Of a stretch of DNA of 64,000 nt, positions 33,267 to 44,740 are shown piece after piece. The notes below the pieces were generated by a model, which saw nothing but the letters and a program-made list of their open reading frames with translations, was not told the origin of the DNA and made no database searches. The stretch spans positions 119,098,568 to 119,162,567 of the forward strand of contig CM077153.1 of NCBI GenBank assembly GCA_039583875.1. The letters run 5' to 3'. Both the position numbers and the translations under genes were made by a program. The DNA comes from Platanthera guangdongensis. Its lineage: Eukaryota > Streptophyta > Magnoliopsida > Asparagales > Orchidaceae. Position 1 is the first letter of the stretch. Each line of letters begins with the position of its first letter.

Positions 33267-36122
33267 ATGGCGCCTAAGCTCGAAGAGAACGTGAATGAAG
33301 GATATGAACTGGTGTGGCATGCGTTTGATGATGCAGAACTAGAGATCAAGGATGTGGTAACCCTAGTTGCAAACTCAGGGTTAGATTTTCTTGTTTCAGA
33401 GCCGACCAAGGTATGGAAGAAAGAAGTTCTGGAATTCCTGAATGGAGCTACAATAGATGAATCTGGACTCAAGATAAAGTCTAGGTTTCATGGAGAAAAG
33501 GTGAAGGTCTCACCTAAGAGTTTGAGAAAGGTACTAAACCTACCAAGGACTAAGGAAGAAGATGAAGTTTCTGCTTCTAAGACCAGAGAAGCTTTAACAT
33601 GGTGTGGACTGGATTCCAAGATGAAAATTGGATCAGTATTCAACAGGAAGGGAATGAACAGCCAAGGAAAATTTCTCTCTGAAATTGTTGGCAAAATTAT
33701 CCTGTGCAAATCTGGAGGACATGACAGGATTTCAGCTTATATGTTCAATATGATGACGAGGTTAATCTTCCAGCTACATACTGATTGGTCTGCAGTAGTG
33801 TTTGAGAAGATTAAGGAGAGCCTGAAGAAATCCAGTTTGGGTAGGATTCTCAGTCTATACCTTGTTGGTAGTATACCAGAGGTTATGAGTCAAGCTGGTG
33901 GATCAAAGATCAATCACACGAGGAAGATGGACATGAGAATCTTCTCAAGATGGGATAGGGTCTTGACCAAGGAATTGCCAACTCCTGAGAAAGTAACACC
34001 CCTAAAGAAGAAGAAGAAGACAGCCCCTATGGCTCAAGATTCCTCTAGTAGCTCTGAAGAGCATGTTGTCTTTACACCAGATGATGAACAAGAAACTGGA
34101 AATGCTGGGAAGTCTCCAGCTAAACAAGATGATGCAGAAAGGCAGGGGGAGCTACCACAGGCTAGCCCACTTCACCAGGATTCCATCCAGGGAGAGCCTC
34201 TACTAGTGGAAGAGCCAACTCCACTAGAAAGTGAACAAGCAACCCACACCATACTTGAGGTAATCACTGACATCAATAAATTAAACTTCCCTATTGAGGA
34301 TGATGTTTTGTCTGATTCATTACATAATGTTAATCAGCAAACTCCAACACATAGCCAACCCCAAGATGTTGTCATGGAGGACACATCTGTTGCAAATCAA
34401 GTAGTATCTGATCAAGTAGTTGATGAGATCAGGAATTCTCCACCCCCTCATCAACAAGAGTTTACTTTGGAAGAACTTTTCCCTGATCTCCTCCAAACAG
34501 ACTTTGAGAAGGAAAGTGCTGCTGCTGAGGGGGAGAAGGCCCAAGTTGAGGGGGAGCAAGTGGAGATTCTAGAAGAAACTCCAAGCAAAGAGACTGAAAA
34601 GCCTGAGAATGCTGAGGAATTACCTAGGAAGGATTTGCCTCCAAGCCCTAAGGACAGGGTTGATATAGCTAGTACATCTGCATCTGAAGATGAAGAGGCT
34701 GCCAGAGCCAAAAAGAGGAAATTCCAAGTATTTAAGAGGAGCCAAAATTATAAGAAAGCTCTGCAAACCATTGCACCACAGCTTACACCACAGCCAGCAC
34801 CATCTGTAGATTACAGTTCTCTGATGGTTGCTATGCAGATAAAGCTAGATGAGCAAAGGAAAGCAATAGAAACATATCTGGATGAGGGGCATAAGTCTTT
34901 ACAGTTTGATCTTACACAAGACATTAAGTCCATTAGATTTGAAATGAATCTAAATAAGAAGGAGATGACTGACTGCTTCCACAAGGGAGGGAATGCAGTG
35001 GTGTACTTGGCTACACATCAAGAGAAGATCAAAGCTCAAGTGGATGAACATGAAGTAAAGCAAGGCTATGTTCTGGAGAATCAAATAAGAATGAATGATA
35101 ATTTGACAGCTTCTCACAATGCTATTGTAACTGAATTAAAGAATATAGCAACTGCCCAGAATGCAGTCCAGACCACTGCCAAAGAGGAATTTGTCAAAGC
35201 ACTGCAAGAGAGCCTAACTGCTGTAACTTCTGCAATTCAAGATTCTCAGAAGCTGATCACTGAAAAACTCCAAAGGTTGAAACCTTACTTTAAGGATGGA
35301 GTAAACTATTTGGATGCCCAAATAAGGTTTCAGAAAGATGATCTAAGGGATCACATGGAAAGAGAAGTCATAAAGGGGGAGAGGGTGTTAGTCAAAGCCA
35401 GCTCTGATCATGCAAAATGGATTTCCAATTCCATCAGAGCCACCCTTGGATATCCTCCATTGTGTGATGATGACAATGTAGCAGAGTCTGGGATTCATCC
35501 TGCTTATCTTGGAGGGGAGCAACCTGAAGTGGCTCAAGTAATCTACCCTCCTCTAGACTTTGATATGATACATGCAGACATACAGTCAATGTATAGCCCA
35601 CCCGAGGGAAAGCAAAATGTCATCATAGAGAAAGTGGTTCAGCCAGTGCCAGAGGCTTTACTGAAAGAACAAGAAGCTTTGTTGCTCAAAGAACAAGAGA
35701 CTTTATTATCTAAGAAAAGGTTTAGAGAGCAAGCTGAACAAAGGCCTGATTTTGAACAGTGGAGCCCCACCTCCAGGAATATTATCTTAACTGCATGGAA
35801 GGCTGCCAAAGACAATATTCAAGATAGAAACAAGTGATTTTCTGAATTGGAGTGGAAGAAGCATGAGACCAGGCAAGAAGCCATTGTGCAATACAGGAGA
35901 AAGGCAAAGATGGGAAAGCTATCTCCTACTGTCCAGGAGCCTAGCAAGTACTTTCCCAAGCCTTATCATTACTTTGAGAGGTAAAAGATCAAAGCTGAAG
36001 AGCTAAAGAAGAAGGATCTTAAAGGCAAGAAGCCTGCTGCTGTTGAAGATGCTGAAGCCCCTATGCAAGCAAAGATACAGTCTGGGAAGAGCATAGTTAT
36101 CAAGGAGGCTGAGCAAAAATAG
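33267..36122 (+). pseudogene. SIRE-A1 ORF2, accessory protein of unknown function
   Basis: ATG at 33267 (MAPKLEENVNEGYELV), chosen because SIRE-A2 starts identically and GTGTCGAC leader sequence lies before it. Intact length would be about 951 residues; it runs open to a TGA at 35835 (TGG in SIRE-A2) with a second stop TAA at 35982, and homology ends at TAG 36120-36122. Residues 1-235: globular domain (LEFLNGATI, ILSLYLVGSIPEV, IFSRWDRVL), similar to the plant retroelement 'putative plant transposon protein' domain as I remember it. Residue 247: lysine run KKKKK. Residues 255-480: acidic, proline/serine-rich. Residue 480: AKKRKFQVFKR, NLS-like. Residues 525-690: long coiled coil. I see no signal peptide or membrane helix, so it is not an envelope. 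Probably nuclear, by the basic clusters. Confidence 0.85.
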
Positions 36123-36387
36123 AATAGAATTATCTTTAGTTTACAGTTGTAATCTTTTGGTTTTAAACACTCTGTAAACTTTTGTATAATGAATATGACA
36201 AAGTTGTTAGAACAATGTGATGTGTGAAAAATCTATTACATAATTGTTCTGAGATATATGTGTGTACATGTTTTGTTTAATACATGTTTATGTACTTTCC
36301 CTGATTGCATAATCCTGTTTTACATCATTCTATAATTTTGTTATGCATGGTGTATATCATTGACTAAGGGTTATGACTTCTCCAAAT

Positions 36388-36396
36388 AGGGGGAGA
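36388..36396 (+). other. Polypurine tract of SIRE-A1
   Basis: AGGGGGAGA one base before the 3' LTR start, within TCCAAATAGGGGGAGAT. It primes plus-strand synthesis. Confidence 0.85.
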
Positions 36397-36397
36397 T

Positions 36398-38408
36398 TGT
36401 TGGGTACATTGGTTTAAATATACCTGATTTGAAGAAGCCTCACCATACTCAATGATATACATCAAAATGTATTTGATGTGTTTTGAGTTTAGTTGTGCAG
36501 GTTAAGTATTTGTAGGGAAAGCTGAAAAGTTTCTAAGTCCATGTGTCGACACCCAGAAGGAAAGTGTCGACACTTAAGAAGACTTGTGTCGACACCCAGA
36601 CAAGCAGTGTCGACACTTGGAGTAATTGTGTCGACACTAGGGATGCAGAGTCGACACTAGACAAAAAGTGTCGACACATGAAGGCTGTGTCGACACTCAA
36701 TGAAGAAATGTCCAGTGAAGAAGTGTCGACACTTAGAAGCAGTGTCGAAACCCAGAGGAACTGTGTCTACATCAGAAAGTGTCGACACTTGGAGGCTGTT
36801 TCGACACTCAGCAAATTTCAGCAGAGTCTAAGTAAAAGTGTCGACATAATGAAGAATGTGTCGACACACAGCAGAAGACTCAAAACATGAAGAAAGTGTC
36901 GATATAATGCAGAATGTGTCGACACACAGTAGAAGACTCAACACATGAAGAAAGTGTTGACACAAAGGAGATGCGTCGACACTCAGCAAAGTTCAACAAA
37001 AATTCTAAGTACAAGTGTCGACACAAAGGAGATGTGTCGACACTCAGCCAAAGTCTCAACAGAAGAAGAATGTGTCGACACAAGGAGCTGTGTCGACACT
37101 CAGTAAATATCAACACAGAAGGCATGTGTCGACACCAAGAAGATGTGTCGACACTGAACAAGTTCAACACATGAAGATGTGTCGACACAAAGGAGTTGTG
37201 TCGACACTTACAAGAATTCAACTAAGTACTGAAGAACAAGAAGTTGTGTCGACACACAATATCAGTGTCGACACATGATGAAGAAGCATTGTCGAGAAGA
37301 AAAATCTACAACACAAGGAGTTGTGTCGATACCTTGAAGGCTTGTGTCGACACTTAGTCTACTTGTGTCGACACTTAGTCTATAAGTGTCGACACTTAAA
37401 GACAGACTGTCTCGACACTTTCAGACAGTTATAGATATTTCAAGAAGTGACTGGATGACATGACAGCTGTCATTCCAACCGGTCTACTGCAACTGTCAGA
37501 GTTGTCAGAAAGTTATTAGGAACCGGATCAGCCGGTCACCATGAAGAAGGCCTATATAAAGGCTTATACTGTCAACAGAAAGAGATGATCAAGAGATTGA
37601 AAAAGTGAAGAAGATCTAGCAATTCATTGAAGAATCATTTCAAGTAAAGATCTAAGTAGTTGGAGAGAGAGATCTCCTTCCAAGAAGACAGCCGTTGGAA
37701 CTAGGCTGTGAAGAAGGGTTCAGACCTAGTTCTGAATCTTAAGTTGCATTGATTGAAGATCAGCTGCAGAGAATCAATCCTATTGTGCTCTACATTCAAG
37801 AAGCTTTGAAGAAAGCCAAGTGAGATTGATCTCAGCAGAGTTCTTTCAAGAACTCATCAAGAACCTATCAACTCATCTCTCTTTTTTTGAGTTGTAGGTA
37901 TATACTTTGTATTTTAAATTTCTTGTAGGATCCTTAGGGATCTGAGTTGTAAGCCTGCAATTATAAAGGCTGAGTGGTAGGGCCTGTGTGCCTGAGTGTA
38001 GGAGATCTATTTCTCTGAGTGTAGGCCTGTTGTGGCTGAGTGTAGGCCTTGTGACTGAGTGTAGGTCTTTGGAGAAGACTGAGTTGTAGGGCCTTGGGCC
38101 TGAGCTGTAGGAACCATTTGGGGTTCTGAGTGTAAGATCTGAGGATCTGAGATATAGTGGAGGAGTTTGGCCGAATCTAGTACACTACTAGATAGGCGAA
38201 GGGGGAAAGTGGATGTACCCAAACCTTGGGGAACCACTATAAATCTGTGTGTTCACTATGTGCATGTCTAATCTGTGATTGCTGATTGATTGCTGTGAAG
38301 AAGTAGTTATAACTCTGTGATATAATCTGCAATCTGTCTAAAAAGTTAAAAAAAAGATTTAAGTCACCTATTCACCCCCCTCTAGGTGATTAGGTACAAT
38401 TTCTTTCA
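36398..38408 (+). repeat. SIRE-A1 3' LTR
   Basis: 2011 bp, same ends as the 5' LTR; palindrome array at about 36542-37420. Differences from the 5' LTR are mostly transitions, many of them inside GTGTCGACAC copies (for example GTGTTGAC, GTTTCGAC, GTGTCGAT). Confidence 0.97.
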
Positions 38409-38850
38409 CAAGTCTTTGCTGGTTTCTGCAAAAGAGAAGTTAGAAGCAAATATGTGAGTAAAGAAAGCCGCAAATACTTGAAGGCAACTTGCAGGTATCT
38501 GTTGATCTCTGTAAAAGAAGAGTTAGAAGCAGACATAATATATGGGAGTAGCTTGAAAGTACCTGTGAAGAAACTTACAAGCATCTGCTGATCTCTGCAA
38601 AATGAGAGTTAGAAGCAAACAATATATGAAAGTAGCTTGCAAGTAGCTGTGAAGAAACTTGCAAGTATCTGTTGATCTCTACAAAATGAGAGTTTGAAGC
38701 AGATATGATGAAAAAACTACGCTGCAAGTACCTGGATATGACTTGCAGGTGCCTGCTAATCACTGCAAAGAGAAGAGTGAGCAGCAGACATAATATAATG
38801 AGCTAAGCTGCAAGTACCTGAGCGGAACTTGCGAATGCTAACTGTTGATG
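38409..38850. repeat. Tandem repeat with ACTTGCAAGT core, right part
   Basis: About seven units of roughly 60 bp: CTTGCAAGTACCTG, then 'ctgatctctgcaaaa.gagagttagaagca'. It continues the block at 25220-25449 across the SIRE-A1 insertion. Units diverge by 10-25 percent. Confidence 0.8.
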
Positions 38851-40431
38851 AGATAAGATAGATATGACCAAATAGTAGAGGAAACGCCTGATGCATTCTG
38901 CTGATAATTGAATGAAGATCAAGCCAGAGTAGTGATCTTCTTGCTATATTAGAGATGACATCTTTAACATGAAGTCTAGATCAATAAGTCGAATGTTGAC
39001 TGTTGTTATGATAGGATGGATATGATCAGATTAGCAGAGAAGAAGCTTGATGCATTCTGCCAATCTGAATAAAAGTTAGACCGCAATGGTAATTATAGTA
39101 AGATATGATATCTTCAATATGAAGTCCAGATCAATAAGAAGAGATTATCTTAATTAGACTCTGCTTGCATGACTTGTTAATCAAGGAGATCCAGATTCAT
39201 TGATCAATGTTTGATGCTATTAATATTTGACAAAAGTAATGAACAACTTTGTGAATCATCATCTGATAGAGCTTAAGCAAACAGTGAATAAAAATGAGAG
39301 TAATGGAGCTTATATAGGTAGATAGTTTGTAAGTCATCATCTGATAGAGATTATGCAGACAACACATATAAGATGAGCATAAGCAAAGTGAATGTTTGCT
39401 AATCCTTTTGGTAGGTCGGATTTAACCTGTTCACCTGTGAAAAAAGGCAGTTGATAATAAAGAGGTCTATACTCGTAGATGACCAAGAAAGACTGGATAC
39501 TGCCACAGGAGATCACCCGTGGGCCTTATGCATCGCTTGCCTGAGAAAGGTCATCACGAGTATAGCCCTTCTTAGAGCAGACTTGCTATACTCCCTTGAC
39601 ATAGCACAAAAGGGAGACATGCACAAAATCCTAAGAAGGAAGCGGCAGATGCACTGCTCTCTTGCCTCGGGTATAATCATCACTGATCAATGAGACTAGT
39701 TGCGCCAAGTGGCCTAAAGCATTGCTTATCTGTGGAAAGATCAGTGGAATTGTGGATCCCGCGAAGGCACGGATTGAGAGTACCATAGAGTGTCCGACCG
39801 TCATAATTGTGAGATGATCGAAGAGGCAAGTCTACACTTGATCGCCATTGCTTGCCAAGCAAAGATCATCGTAACTGTGACATATCCTTAACGAAGCACA
39901 ATAGAGCTAACACATGTGCCTCCCTAGTACACACTTTGTGTCAGATGCCGGCTAGGATCCGAAGTCTGAAGCCCAACATCGTAGATTGAACGGCTCCCAC
40001 TATACATACGTGAACACTCCCCACTGTATGTGGTCGTAGCGGTCGTGCCAGAGAAAACAACAAGACTTGGTGATATCTCATTGGTTCAACGATCTCTTTG
40101 GCAAAGAGAAAAATGGAGGAAGAAACATTACAAAAAGGGAACTGTGTCAGTATGAGATCCCTGATGAAATCTTTATTGAAAAGCATGTAGGAACACTTAG
40201 AAGTGTTTCAAGATGAAAATGTTCAAAGAGTAAGAGTAGAGATAACCCGTCATGGTTATGAAAAACTTTTGAAGAACTGTGAAGTCCTTTGTCGGCTTAG
40301 AATAGTCTTCCAAGCGCGCCCTCGTCATCGGCATCGAAGCATTCAACAGCATTGTTAACAATAAGGAGAGAGTGCTCTTCGACTAGGCTCACTCCTCTTG
40401 AGCTACCCGGAATGTCTTCAACTTATTTGCC
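38851..40431 (-). other. Non-coding interior of the gypsy remnant
   Basis: No protein homology visible on either strand. Two related blocks ('gaatgttgactgttgttatgataggatggatatgatcaga' and neighbours, about 38850 and 39000) suggest further diverged duplication. Assignment to the gypsy remnant rests only on lying between its gag fragment and tandem repeat. Confidence 0.35.
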
Positions 40432-41031
40432 CTATGAGGTTGTTGGATCAGGGCGATCATCTTTGGAAAGCAGGTCACACATCTTACCCTGCCGGAGCAC
40501 CTTTTGCACTAGTTGGCAGAGTGATTGGCAGTTCTCAGTCAGGTGGCCTGGATCTTTGTGGAATTCGCAATATGGTTCTGAGTCTCTAGATCTTTGATCA
40601 GCTGGTCGATAAGGCCTTTTGCAGTTAGCCCTATCCTTCATGACTTGGCTTACTTGTAGCATGACTTCATCTAGTTCTGACTCATGCAAGTCATCGTCTT
40701 GCTGCTGATGGACCGCAGCTGTTTGCGAAGATGGCGCTGGTAGCAGTAGCAGTTGATCTTGAGGATAATCTTGATTCGGGAAGGAGTATCGATGGCGTTG
40801 AAATCTTCTTCCCTTCCTTGAGTAGGGTGAAAAGTCTTTCCTAGGAGATCTCGGAGGTTGCTTGTGAGAAGGATCTTTCTCAGATATAAGCCTAGAGACG
40901 AAGCCTGGGTTGCTCTTTTCACCTCGGATGTATGCGTTGGCTAAGGCAATCAACTCTTGGTACGTTCTTGGTGCTCGGACATTAACTTCAAACTTGAGCG
41001 GCCCTTCACGAAGACCGTGGATAAGAGTGAT
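40432..41031 (-). pseudogene. gag: Ty3/gypsy gag C-terminal fragment
   Basis: Minus strand. Begins abruptly at 41031 with FITLIHGLREGPLKFEVN, the end of a Retrotrans_gag domain, then LIALANAYIRGEKSN, a basic proline/arginine-rich stretch, and a CX2HX4HX4C zinc motif CEFHKDPGHLTENC near 40530-40575 followed by LCQLVQKVLRQGKMCDLL. That C-F-H spacing is the form seen in Tat/Athila-type gypsy gag. No protease, RT or integrase follows, so the element is non-autonomous or deleted. The upstream gag part is missing because another insertion begins at about 41036. Confidence 0.8.
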
Positions 41032-41198
41032 GAATTGTAAATATACCTAGTTTTATGTACATTATATCAGTCGTTTTACTTTATTTGTGTCATTTTTACT
41101 TACTTTTGTTCAATAAAATTTTCTTTTATTGTAAATATTTTGCTAATTTATTTTATTTTGTTTTTCAGAAAAAATCAAAAAAATCTGCCCAAAATATA

Positions 41199-41760
41199 CA
41201 TGTCACGCCCGTGTACTGTTGGTCACGCCTGTGACCAGGGCGTGACCCGTCAAATTCCAGCGAAATCAACGATTTTTGAAGTGAAAAGCTTGACATGCCT
41301 GGCGTCACGCCCGTGTCACCCGACATGGGGCATGACCCAAGCCCGTGTCCATACCGCTCGACGATCGTCGAACCCATTTTCCTGCTCGACGATCTTCCCG
41401 CTCGACGATCGTCGAACTCGATCTTCCCACTTGATGATTTTTCTGCTCAACGATTTGTCCTGCTCGACGATTTTTCCTGCTTGACGATCTTCCCGCTCGA
41501 CGATCGTCGAACTCCTCAACATTCGTTCCCTTCTCCACCTGGCCGACAAGACGCTGTCGACGACTTTTTACGCACCGCGCCCAGATCCACCTCCCCGACA
41601 TACCCAGCGTCACGCCCGTGACCTGGGGCGTGACCAACGCGAGACCGACACGTGTCCAACCCGAAGTCCACTTTCCCGTCAAATCGACGGCCACATTTTG
41701 TACAGTGCTGACACGCCCCCCCCCCCCTACACGCCCGTGTCAGGGGGCGTGTCACCTAAA
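41199..41760. repeat. CACGCCCGTGTC and CTCGACGATCGTCGAA palindrome arrays
   Basis: CACGCCCGTG pairs near 41206, 41305 and 41610-41630 and a last pair around 41712-41752; between them (41355-41515) about six copies of CTCGACGATC/GATCGTCGAA. A C10 run lies at about 41717. Confidence 0.8.
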
Positions 41761-42337
41761 AGTTTTGCTTATTTAAACCAGCTTGTTGGATGTAATCCTG
41801 TTCTCCTTTTGGACCATTTTGCTTAGGAGTTATGTTGCCTAGATGCATCTCAAGTCTATGTAAGGGAAATTTTCCCCCTCTCTCTTAGTTTTGTAATCCT
41901 TTTTTAGTAATAAATTTGTAGATTTTCTCACTTACATGTATATGGACTTCATCTATGTTTCATCTCTTAAGCAATCTTATTTTTTTACTTGTTTTTCTCT
42001 TTGTTTTAAGCTTTATTTTCGTTCTTTTAAATGGGTGTGTGAGTGTATGAGTGTAAATTTTCATTTTATGTTTTCATTCTTACTTAGACTTGTTTAGATT
42101 AGGTTTTTCTTGCTTTCTATTTCATTCCTATAAACCCGTAAAAACGATTTGAAAGTGTTTTTTTTTTCTTTTTTTTACCTAGCTTTTCTTGTTTAGGTTG
42201 TAAAATTTTCGTCGTTTTCACTTTTTAACAACTTTTACGGAGTTATAGGAATGGAAATATAACCTTTTTAATTTTTCACGCACTTAGTTTTTTATTTAAA
42301 ACTTTTGCTTATTTAATTTTTTCGTTCTCTTTTTACG

Positions 42338-42483
42338 CATTTCTACCGCATTCTCGTGGTAGAAATGTATTTGTTTTAATTTTTCGGGCACTTTGCTTTT
42401 GCGTGTATTTGGAAATCCATTTGCTCGGTTAATTTTTATTTTCACTTTTTATGCATTTCTACCACATTCTAGCGGTAGAAATG
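42338..42483. repeat. Two hairpins CATTTCTACC...GGTAGAAATG
   Basis: Perfect 10-bp inverted repeats with 10-bp loops at 42338-42367 and 42454-42483, loops differing slightly (GCATTCTCGT and ACATTCTAGC). Duplicated hairpins in otherwise T-rich sequence. Confidence 0.85.
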
Positions 42484-42654
42484 CAGTTGATTTTATTTTT
42501 AGGTAACTTAGTTTTTTTTCATTTCTGTACGTGTGCGCATTTATTTCCGCCTACTCGTTAAGAGTTAAATGACGCTTTGTTTTTTTACTTTCTGTAGAGT
42601 GCGTGAGTTTGTAATTTTCTTTTTTCCGCCTAATCATTTGAGTTAAATGGCAGG

Positions 42655-44650
42655 TGTTGGGTACATTGGAATATATGTACCTGATTTGAAGAAGCCTCAC
42701 CCTACTCAATGATATACATCAAGATGTATTTGATGTGCTTTGAGTTTCTTTATGCAGGTTAAGTAACTGCAGGTTTGCAAGAAAAGTTTCTAAGTCCATG
42801 TGTCGACACCTAGAAGAAAAGTATCGACACTTAAGAAGGCTTGTGTCGACACCTAGAGAAGCAGTGTCGACACTTGGAGTAATTGTGTCGACACTAGGAA
42901 TGCAGAGTCGACACCAGGAGGAAAGTGTCGACACATACAGGAAGTGTCGACACACAATGAAGAAATGTCTACATAATCAGTGTCGACACTTAGAAGCAGT
43001 GTCGACACCCAGAGGAACTTTGTCAACATCAAAAGTGTCGACACTAGGAGGCTGTGTCGACACTCAGCAAAACTTCAACAAAGTTCAAGTACAAGTGTCG
43101 ACACTAGGAGGCTGTGTCGACACTTAGCAAATTTCAACAGTCTAAGTACAAGTGTCGACACAAAGGAGATGTGTCGACACTCAGCAAAGTCTCAACACAT
43201 GAAGAATGTGTCGACACAAAGGAGATGTGTCGACACTCAGCAAAAGTTTCAACACAGAAGGCATGTGTCGACACAAAGGAGATGTGTCGACACTCAGCAA
43301 AAGTTTCAACACAGAAGATGTGTCAACACAAAGAATATGTGTCGACACTTAGAAAGTTTCAACACAAGAAGATGTGTCGACACAAAGGAGTTGTGTCGAC
43401 ACTTAGCAAAAATCAACTAAGTATCAAAGAAGAAGGACTTGTGTCGACATACAGGATCAGTGTCGACACATTCTGAAGAAGCAGTGTCGAGAAGTAGTTT
43501 CTACAACACAAGGAGTTGTGTCGACACCATGAAGGCTAGTGTCGACACTTAGTCAACTTGTGTCGACCCTTAGTCTATTTGTGTCGACACATAAAGACTG
43601 TCTGTCTCGACACTTTCAGACAGTGACAGAGTTTTCAAGAAGTGACTGGATGACTTGACAGCTGCCATTTCAACAGGTCAACTGCTACTGTTAGAGCTGT
43701 CAGAAAGTTGTTAGAAACCGGATCAGCCGGTCACAATGAAGAAGGCTTATATATAGGCTTATTCCTTCAACAGAAAAGGAAGAAGAGAATAAGAAGAAGC
43801 AATCACTGAAGTAAAAAGCAACACAACAAGAAGAAGATCTTCAAGTGAAGATCTAAGAAGTTGGAGAGAGAAAGATCCTTCTAAGAAGACAGCTATTGAA
43901 CCAGGCTGATAAGAAAGTTTCAGATTGAGATCTGATACTCAAGTCAGCAGTTGATTGAAGATCATCTACCTAGAGATACAACCCTACTGTGTTCTAATTC
44001 AAGAAGCTTTGAAGAAAGCCAATGGAGGTTGATCTCTGCAAAGTTCTTCCAAGAACTCTTCAAGAAGCCAGTCAACTCATCTTTCTCAATCAGAGTTGTG
44101 GTTATAAATCTTTGTACTCTTTATTTTCTGTAGGATCCTAAGGTATCTGAGTTGTAAGCCTGTATTATAAAGGCTGAGTGGTAGGGCTTGTGTGCCTGAG
44201 TGTAGGAGATACATTTCTCTGAGTGTAGGCCTTGTTGAAGGCTGAGTGTAGGCCTTGTTGAAGGCTGAGTGTAAGTCTTGGTGAAGACTGAGTTTTAGGG
44301 CTTTGTGCCTGAGTTGTAGGAGTGGGATCACTCTGAGTTGTAGAAACCTGTTTGGGGTTCTGAGTTGTAAGATCTGAGGATCTGAGGAGTAGTGGAGAAG
44401 TTAGGCCGAATCTAATACACTACTAGATAGACGAAGGGGGAAAGTGGATGTACCCAGACCTTGGGGAACCACTATAAAAGCTGTGTGTACTCTGTGTGAT
44501 TCATTCTGTGATTGTTGTGTTTTATGTGCTGAATTTCTGTAGAAGAATTGCATAAACATGTCTAATAATTAAGTGATTCTGCCCTAAAAGTTAAAAATAT
44601 TAAGTGCACCTATTCACCCCCCTCTAGGTGTTTAGGCACTAGTTCTTTCA
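42655..44650 (+). repeat. SIRE-A2 5' LTR
   Basis: TGTTGGGTACATTGG to AGTTCTTTCA. GTGTCGACAC array at about 42800-43617 (roughly 25 copies), TATA TATATATAGG at 43748-43757. The primer site TGGTATCAAAGC follows at 44653-44664 (one change from the tRNA match). Confidence 0.95.
42800..43617. repeat. GTGTCGACAC palindrome array, SIRE-A2 5' LTR
   Basis: Same motif and spacing as in SIRE-A1. A composite unit GTGTCGACACAAAGGAGAT-GTGTCGACACTCAGCAAA recurs several times at 43155-43300. Confidence 0.92.
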
Positions 44651-44740
44651 AGTGGTATCAAAGCGAGGTTACTCAAAAAGGACATAACAGTCTGAGTAAA
44701 GATCCTGTAGGCAGAATCAGTATAATCAAGCATCAAGAAA

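Larger units (their letters stand above)
25450..38408 (+). mobile_element. SIRE-A1: nearly complete Sirevirus-like Ty1/copia element, TSD CAAGT
   Basis: Two 2011-bp LTRs, target repeat CAAGT at 25445-25449 and 38409-38413, primer site, gag, pol, palindrome spacer, ORF2 and polypurine tract are all in place over 12959 bp. About 46 LTR mismatches by hand count (2.3 percent) suggest an insertion age near 0.9 My at 1.3e-8 per site per year. Pol is open; gag and ORF2 carry a few stops and one 1-bp deletion. Insertion is in the tandem repeat of the gypsy remnant. Sirevirus assignment rests on LTR size, gag size, protease motif [13 protein letters not shown] and the third ORF. Confidence 0.97.
41036..42649 (+). 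repeat. LTR-like sequence, left part (interrupted by SIRE-A2)
   Basis: Begins TGTAAATATACC at the point where gypsy gag homology breaks. Holds CACGCCCGTG and TCGACGATCGTCGA palindromes (41199-41760), then a TATTTAAA box near 41772 and AATAAAT polyadenylation-like signals (41910), the usual U3-R order. The remainder is very T-rich with two hairpins. The right end was not found, so superfamily and TSD are open. Confidence 0.5.

Noticed and set aside
33267..36122. ORF2 as a retroviral-type envelope gene
   Set aside because: No signal peptide, transmembrane helix or cleavage site visible; basic NLS-like and coiled-coil features instead.
25594..43617. GTCGAC and CTCGAG as cloning-site (SalI/XhoI) contamination
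   Set aside because: Dozens of diverged copies lie at conserved positions in LTRs with target duplications; this is genomic.
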